Assembly: GCA_024688095.1 (NCBI GenBank)
Contig: JAILEJ010000116.1
Location: 1 to 6,160 of the forward strand
DNA length: 6,160 bases
Source: Butyrivibrio sp.
GTDB taxonomy: Bacteria; Bacillota; Clostridia; Lachnospirales; Lachnospiraceae
Reading direction: 5' to 3'
Positions 6,062 to 6,160 of the stretch are shown here, in pieces. The position numbers and the translations under genes are program-made. Under the pieces are notes generated by a model. It ran no database searches. It saw only the letters and a program-made list of their open reading frames with translations, and had not been told where the DNA came from. Each line of letters starts with the position of its first letter. Positions within the stretch are counted from its first letter, which is position 1.

Positions 6062-6066
6062 TCCTT
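6062..6066 (-). promoter_or_regulatory. Ribosome binding site of nfo with unusually long spacing
   Basis: AAGGA on the minus strand lies 13 nt before the nfo ATG at 6048, longer than the usual 5-9 nt. An out-of-frame ATG at 6056-6058 lies between them and would read a 17-codon peptide ending at 6005. Family alignment still supports the start at 6048. Confidence 0.45.
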
Positions 6067-6110
6067 CAAATTAACTATAAAATTAAAACCATATACAAAA
6101 TAATATCAGA

Positions 6111-6120
6111 TTCTTAAGAA
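6111..6120. promoter_or_regulatory. 10-bp palindrome upstream of nfo
   Basis: TTCTTAAGAA is a perfect palindrome about 20 bp downstream of the possible nfo -10 box, a position where a bound protein could block transcription. It does not resemble a LexA-type GAAC-N4-GTTC box. It may be chance. Confidence 0.2.
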
Positions 6121-6138
6121 AACATACAATCAAAACAT

Positions 6139-6144
6139 ATTATA
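6139..6144 (-). promoter_or_regulatory. Possible -10 box of the nfo promoter
   Basis: A perfect TATAAT on the minus strand, about 90 bp before nfo. The matching -35 would lie past the window end (about 6162-6167), so the promoter cannot be completed. AT richness makes a chance match plausible. Confidence 0.35.
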
Positions 6145-6160
6145 CAAGTTCTGCCAATAC

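Noticed and set aside
6139..6158. TTGGCA plus TATAAT pair, or a sigma-54-like TGGCA...TTG element, upstream of nfo
   Set aside because: The TTGGCA to TATAAT spacing is only 8 bp, and the TGGCA to TTG spacing and bases do not fit the sigma-54 consensus.

Overview
The window looks like chromosomal DNA of a low-GC, anaerobic Gram-positive bacterium of the Clostridia, most plausibly a Lachnospiraceae member (Butyrivibrio/Roseburia-like). The reasons are strongly AT-rich intergenic DNA, canonical AAGGAG/GGAG ribosome binding sites, sigma-A-type promoters, and the gene set: a membrane diguanylate cyclase, a PuuD-like amidotransferase and a short zinc endonuclease IV. The genus cannot be fixed from the sequence alone. 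All five convincing genes lie on the minus strand, so transcription runs from high to low coordinates. No plus-strand gene, tRNA, rRNA, CRISPR array, insertion sequence or phage gene was seen.

In transcription order the layout is as follows. (1) 6048-5218: nfo, endonuclease IV, with all nine metal ligands present. (2) A 304-bp gap at 4914-5217 holds an extended -10 promoter, then about 130 bp of a degenerate AATATATA-type repeat array, then a small hairpin before the next ribosome binding site. (3) 4913-3981 and 3979-2495 form a tight two-gene operon. The first gene is a UbiA-superfamily transferase resembling decaprenyl-phosphate phosphoribosyltransferase. The second is a polytopic GT-C glycosyltransferase. 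They are one base apart, and the ribosome binding site of the second lies inside the first. (4) 2324-1626: a PuuD-type class I glutamine amidotransferase, preceded by a good promoter whose predicted start falls on a terminator-shaped hairpin. (5) 1465-5: a two-transmembrane diguanylate cyclase with a dCache-like sensor and a GGDEF domain.

The UbiA/GT-C pair suggests a cell-envelope pathway. The first enzyme would place a phosphoribosyl (or related) group on polyprenyl phosphate. The second would use a polyprenyl-phosphate sugar on the outer face of the membrane. Donor and acceptor are not determined by the sequence. The flanking genes (DNA repair, gamma-glutamyl amide hydrolysis, cyclic dinucleotide signalling) appear to be independent units.

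The points most worth checking are: the hairpin with a 7-nt bulge at the 5' end of the puuD-like transcript, which also argues for a shorter start than the longest reading frame; the Asp-to-Asn change in the guanine-binding position of the GGDEF domain; the lipid-pentose cassette in a Firmicute; and the repeated AT motif in the long leader of that cassette.
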